A DNA stretch of 64,000 bases, taken from contig SPJS01000199.1 of assembly GCA_006844705.1 (NCBI GenBank), forward strand, positions 1 through 64,000, written 5' to 3'. This DNA is from Methylococcaceae bacterium (GTDB lineage Bacteria; Pseudomonadota; Gammaproteobacteria; Methylococcales; Methylomonadaceae). Of the stretch, positions 61,294-64,000 are shown in pieces (positions within the stretch are counted from its first letter, which is position 1; each line of letters opens with the position of its first letter). The position numbers were made by a program, and so were the translations under genes. The notes below the pieces were generated by a model that was given only the letters and a program-made list of their open reading frames with translations, did not search any database and was not told the origin of the DNA.

Positions 61294-62475
61294 ATGCGAA
61301 AACGCACGGCAATGTTGAGTTTGGTGTTTAGTGTGATGAGCACGAAGGCCTCAGGCCTTGATCTCAGCGGTTACATCGCGCTGGAAGAGCGGGTGTTTTT
61401 TCAATCGGAACAATTTGCCGAACAGGAATTTGGTGCCATGCCGTCGCTGATTGTGGAGCCCGAAATCTATCATAGCAGTGACGACCGCAAACATTCCTGG
61501 GTGGCAACACTGTTTTTTCATTACGACCCGAATGATGACGAACGCACCCATTTTGATATTCGCCAGGCCGACTGGACCTTTGTCGAAGGCGATTTTGAAA
61601 TCCGTGCAGGTATCAGCAAGGTCTACTGGGGCGTAGCGGAATCGCGTCATCTGGTAGACAGCATTAATCAGGTTGATGCGGTCGAAGATGTAGACGAGGA
61701 AGATCGCCTCGGTCAACCAATGTTGCAACTAGCTCTGTTTAAAGATTGGGGCAGCCTGCGCTTTTTTTATCTGCCGTATTTTCGGGTGAGAAGTTTTCCT
61801 GGTGCACAAGGGCGGCTACGCGGCGCATGGGTGGTCGATGATGACAAGCCGGCGTTTGAAGAGAGTATGCAAGAATGGTATCCGAATTTCGCGCTGCGTT
61901 ATGAACATAGCTTTGGCTTGTGGGATATTGGTGTGGCGCAGTTTCACGGCACCGCGCGCGCGCCGGTTTTTCAGTTAAAAAATGATCACTTCATTCCGTT
62001 TTATCAAACCATCAATCAGACGTCAGTGGATGCGCAATACACCGAAGACGCCTGGTTGTGGAAGCTGGAAGCGATTTATCGTCATTCCGAAAATGACGAA
62101 TTTGTCGCGCTAACCGGCGGCTTTGAATATACGTTTTTCGGTATCAACGACAGTGATCAGGATGTCTCCGTATTGGCCGAATACCACTATGATGGACGCA
62201 ATGCAGCCTCACCGGCAACCTTGTTTGATAATGATTTTTTTATTGGCACACGCTATGTGTTGAATAATGTCTCCGATACCGAATTTTTAGGTGGTGCGGT
62301 CATTGATTTGGGCGGAAATGGTCTATCCGTCTTGTTGGAAGCCAGTCACCGCCTGAATGACCATTTGAAACTGGAATTTGATGCACGCCTGTTTTTTGAG
62401 GTTGACCGCAGCCAGCCGTTTGCCTTTTTAAACCGTGATGATTTTATGCAGCTGCGTTTGTCATACTTTTTTTGA
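61294..62475 (+). CDS. Predicted outer-membrane beta-barrel protein of the RND unit
   Basis: 393 residues with a short hydrophobic N-terminus (TAMLSLVFSVMSTKASG) and a C-terminal barrel ending LRLSYFF, whose final Phe is the outer-membrane insertion signal. Strands alternate throughout (ADWTFVEGDFEIRAGISKVY, WGSLRFFYLPYFRVRSF, VSVLAEYHYDGRNAAS). It is DUF1302-like in length and position but I do not claim the family. It follows the RND and LolA-like genes and would complete an inner-to-outer membrane route. Confidence 0.75.
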   Translation: MRKRTAMLSLVFSVMSTKASGLDLSGYIALEERVFFQSEQFAEQEFGAMPSLIVEPEIYHSSDDRKHSWVATLFFHYDPNDDERTHFDIRQADWTFVEGDFEIRAGISKVYWGVAESRHLVDSINQVDAVEDVDEEDRLGQPMLQLALFKDWGSLRFFYLPYFRVRSFPGAQGRLRGAWVVDDDKPAFEESMQEWYPNFALRYEHSFGLWDIGVAQFHGTARAPVFQLKNDHFIPFYQTINQTSVDAQYTEDAWLWKLEAIYRHSENDEFVALTGGFEYTFFGINDSDQDVSVLAEYHYDGRNAASPATLFDNDFFIGTRYVLNNVSDTEFLGGAVIDLGGNGLSVLLEASHRLNDHLKLEFDARLFFEVDRSQPFAFLNRDDFMQLRLSYFF

Positions 62476-62640
62476 TTGTACTATCCAGCCTTTTTTTCGG
62501 CAGATAAGTTTCAAACAGCAGACAGTGTGAAAGGTAGTGCCCTTGAATGTCATCGTGATGCAACGCCATCCCCCCCTGATGACTTTATCGTTTTGGTATC
62601 AAAATAATTCCTTTCTAAATTGCTTGGTGTATTAGGCTGG

Positions 62641-63417
62641 TTATTTCCAGGTATTAACCTTATAAGGCGCTGCAAATCTGGGCAAAATCCACATTTGATA
62701 CAGTGATACAATCCAAACAACGGCAGAACATAGACTATATCCAACCCCGGAAATGATAGTGAGCCATGCAAAACCGGCATCTATTTTAGTCAGCCACCAT
62801 GAAAAAACATCAATGCTGATAAAAAAGAAGGGTGCGCTGACTATGAAAATTTTAAAGCTTTGCTTTAGACCGGTAGTCAAACTGAAAATAATGCCATTAA
62901 AGAAAAAAATGAATGAAATGGCAAAAATATGGATATGTGAAACGCGTGCTAATGATGCCGCAGAGGCACCTTTATCGGATTTTGCGACACGTTTAACTTC
63001 TTCAAACTGAGTGAAGTCCGGCAAACCCGGAATAGTGCTGTGACATGAAATACAATTTTGATAAAAAACATCCTTGATCTGTTCATTCCACTGTTCTTCC
63101 GGAGCGCCATTTCTGACCCATTTAATAATTTTCATTTGGTCTGCAGCAGATGCCTTGTCCTTCATTGAGCCATTGAGTTTAATTTCAATTTTGCTATGCG
63201 CCGGGTCACCATGATAACTATAAACGATGTCATCCACAGACAAGCCTACCTTGCCATCGGCCATCCCATGAGTCATTAATATTTGCACGGTGGCGAGTAC
63301 CGCGCCTAAGCCAATGACCAGTAAATAACTGGTAAGCAAGCTTTTTACTGTCAGATTAAGAGAAGGCAAGTTGAGCCATGTTGCGTCGGTAACCGAGTTG
63401 TTTTCTTCTTTTTTCAT
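62641..63417 (-). CDS. Membrane protein with a single CxxCH heme c site
   Basis: 258 residues. One N-terminal helix (LLTSYLLVIGLGAVLATVQIL), a periplasmic domain with the heme-binding site CISCHSTIPGLPDF (about residue 122), then four helices (IHIFAISFIFFFNGIIFSLT and following) to the C-terminus. The histidine-rich first helix (RVSHIHIFA) could bind metal or heme. I do not recognise a named family; it looks like a small membrane cytochrome, a type common in methanotroph genomes. Nothing flanks it closely; a partial R1 repeat lies 44 bp beyond its start codon. Confidence 0.7.
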   Translation of the reverse strand: MKKEENNSVTDATWLNLPSLNLTVKSLLTSYLLVIGLGAVLATVQILMTHGMADGKVGLSVDDIVYSYHGDPAHSKIEIKLNGSMKDKASAADQMKIIKWVRNGAPEEQWNEQIKDVFYQNCISCHSTIPGLPDFTQFEEVKRVAKSDKGASAASLARVSHIHIFAISFIFFFNGIIFSLTTGLKQSFKIFIVSAPFFFISIDVFSWWLTKIDAGFAWLTIISGVGYSLCSAVVWIVSLYQMWILPRFAAPYKVNTWK

Positions 63418-63460
63418 TGTTTAGCAATAGCCCAGGAGTGAATGAAGCGATGAATTGAAA

Positions 63461-63490
63461 TTATACCCATCGTCCGACAGCCTGTTAGAG
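63461..63490 (+). repeat. Dispersed repeat, family R1, copy E (partial)
   Basis: Right end of family R1: TTATACCCATCGTCCGACAG then CCTGTTAGAG, in the same orientation as copies A, B and D. It lies 44 bp upstream of the membrane cytochrome-like gene, with a decayed stretch (GCGATGAATTGAAA) before it. Confidence 0.55.
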
Positions 63491-63649
63491 TTTAATAAAA
63501 TAGAAAAATGCACAGTCACCATAAATATTAAGAACAAAAAGTATGACAATTAGGAGCTTTGAAACGAGTGCGGCAGGTTGAGAGTCTCCCAGCCTGCCGT
63601 CTTGAAGGAATTTAGATGATTAATGATCCAATTGTTTTATTTGGCAGTA

Positions 63650-64000
63650 TTACCAACCCGCAAAACGAAATATCTCAAAAAACGGTTGTTTGAAAAAATA
63701 TCGAAAAAATGAGAATCGTTTATTTTTGATGCGGATAGTTTTTTCAACTATTTTGCTGTTAGCCGTTCCGTCATTGACTTGCAGTTCCACGACCAGGTCG
63801 CTTGTCGATAATGGTAAAACCTTTGCTTTAGAGCGAGATCGTGGATGTAAAATGATGGCCTTACCTGACTTGATTTTCCATTGGTATTGCAAAGCATCGC
63901 CATCTGCATCAAATGAATGTTTGGCGTTCAATTTGATTAACTGCCCAACCCTTCCTCGTTTACGGCTTTTTATTTTAGCTACAGGCGCCTGATTCAGTTC
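63650..64000 (-). CDS. PKD-like domain protein, N-terminus beyond window
   Basis: The frame is open to the right edge, so this is the C-terminal 116 codons. It reads NQAPVAKIKSRKRGRVGQLI, LNAKHSFDADGDALQYQWKI and VLPLSTSDLVVELQVNDGTA, a PKD/cadherin-like extracellular beta-sandwich (N-APVA then SFDADGD-L-YQW), then a basic tail. Such domains occur in surface and secreted proteins. No signal peptide or catalytic part is visible in the fragment. A TTG near 63931 is an internal codon, not a likely start. Confidence 0.75.
   Translation of the reverse strand, partial: ELNQAPVAKIKSRKRGRVGQLIKLNAKHSFDADGDALQYQWKIKSGKAIILHPRSRSKAKVLPLSTSDLVVELQVNDGTANSKIVEKTIRIKNKRFSFFRYFFKQPFFEIFRFAGW

Overview
The window reads as a chromosomal piece of a moderately AT-leaning gammaproteobacterium. 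Supporting this are a pilSR pair beside sucCD, glutamine-dependent nadE, typA/bipA, FadL, aqpZ and a wbpV-wbpL-wbpM-like O-antigen trio. A P460-type cytochrome, a DUF4383 protein, a CxxCH-bearing membrane protein and short GTTCCCA/TGGGAAC hairpin repeats suggest a methanotroph of the order Methylococcales, but no methane-oxidation gene is present, so that placement is an inference.

Layout. 1-5.7 kb (minus strand): an ammonium transporter running off the left edge, a degenerate phosphohexomutase-like protein, an EVE-domain protein, and pilR/pilS. 5.9-16 kb: sucCD, then a patch of decayed toxin-antitoxin genes around a GNAT acetyltransferase and a C39-like peptidase, then nadE-semiSWEET-carbonic anhydrase, a FadL porin and a GGDEF/EAL membrane protein. 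16.5-23.2 kb: a four-gene cassette (TPR-CHAT protein, CHASE2 adenylate cyclase, DUF928 protein, TpsB-type outer-membrane transporter). 23.5-36.8 kb: a surface-glycan locus with an ABC exporter, methyltransferases, a PhyH oxygenase, a NeuB-like synthase fused to a second TIM barrel, a GMD-like SDR, a DapA-like protein, a NeuA-like CMP transferase and four glycosyltransferases. 36.9-40 kb: a methylthioadenosine salvage operon (mtnP, class II aldolase, apt, mtnA) matching the DHAP-shunt logic. 40.1-44 kb: the wbpV-wbpL-wbpM-like trio, with a candidate structured small RNA on the opposite strand just after it. 44.2-50 kb: LysR, methyltransferase, rhodanese, typA, an EEP nuclease and an IMPase-family phosphatase. 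50-53.5 kb: TetR, cytochrome P460, DUF4383, a uracil-DNA-glycosylase-like protein and a hot-dog protein. 53.5-57 kb: a repeat-rich stretch with several MITE-like elements, one inside a broken PhyH gene. 57-62.5 kb: TetR, HEAT-like protein, RND exporter, LolA-like protein and outer-membrane barrel, apparently an envelope lipid or hydrophobe transport unit. The right edge holds a membrane cytochrome-like protein and a truncated PKD-like protein.

The least expected items are: the CHAT/CHASE2/DUF928/TpsB cassette without a TpsA substrate; an antisense-oriented structured RNA candidate with loops resembling anti-Shine-Dalgarno sequence; the NeuB-TIM-barrel fusion in a sialic-acid-like locus that lacks the usual precursor genes; a phosphohexomutase relative that has lost its catalytic and metal motifs; and several small inverted-repeat element families, three of them with target duplications visible by eye. 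No tRNA, rRNA, CRISPR array or complete insertion sequence was recognised.
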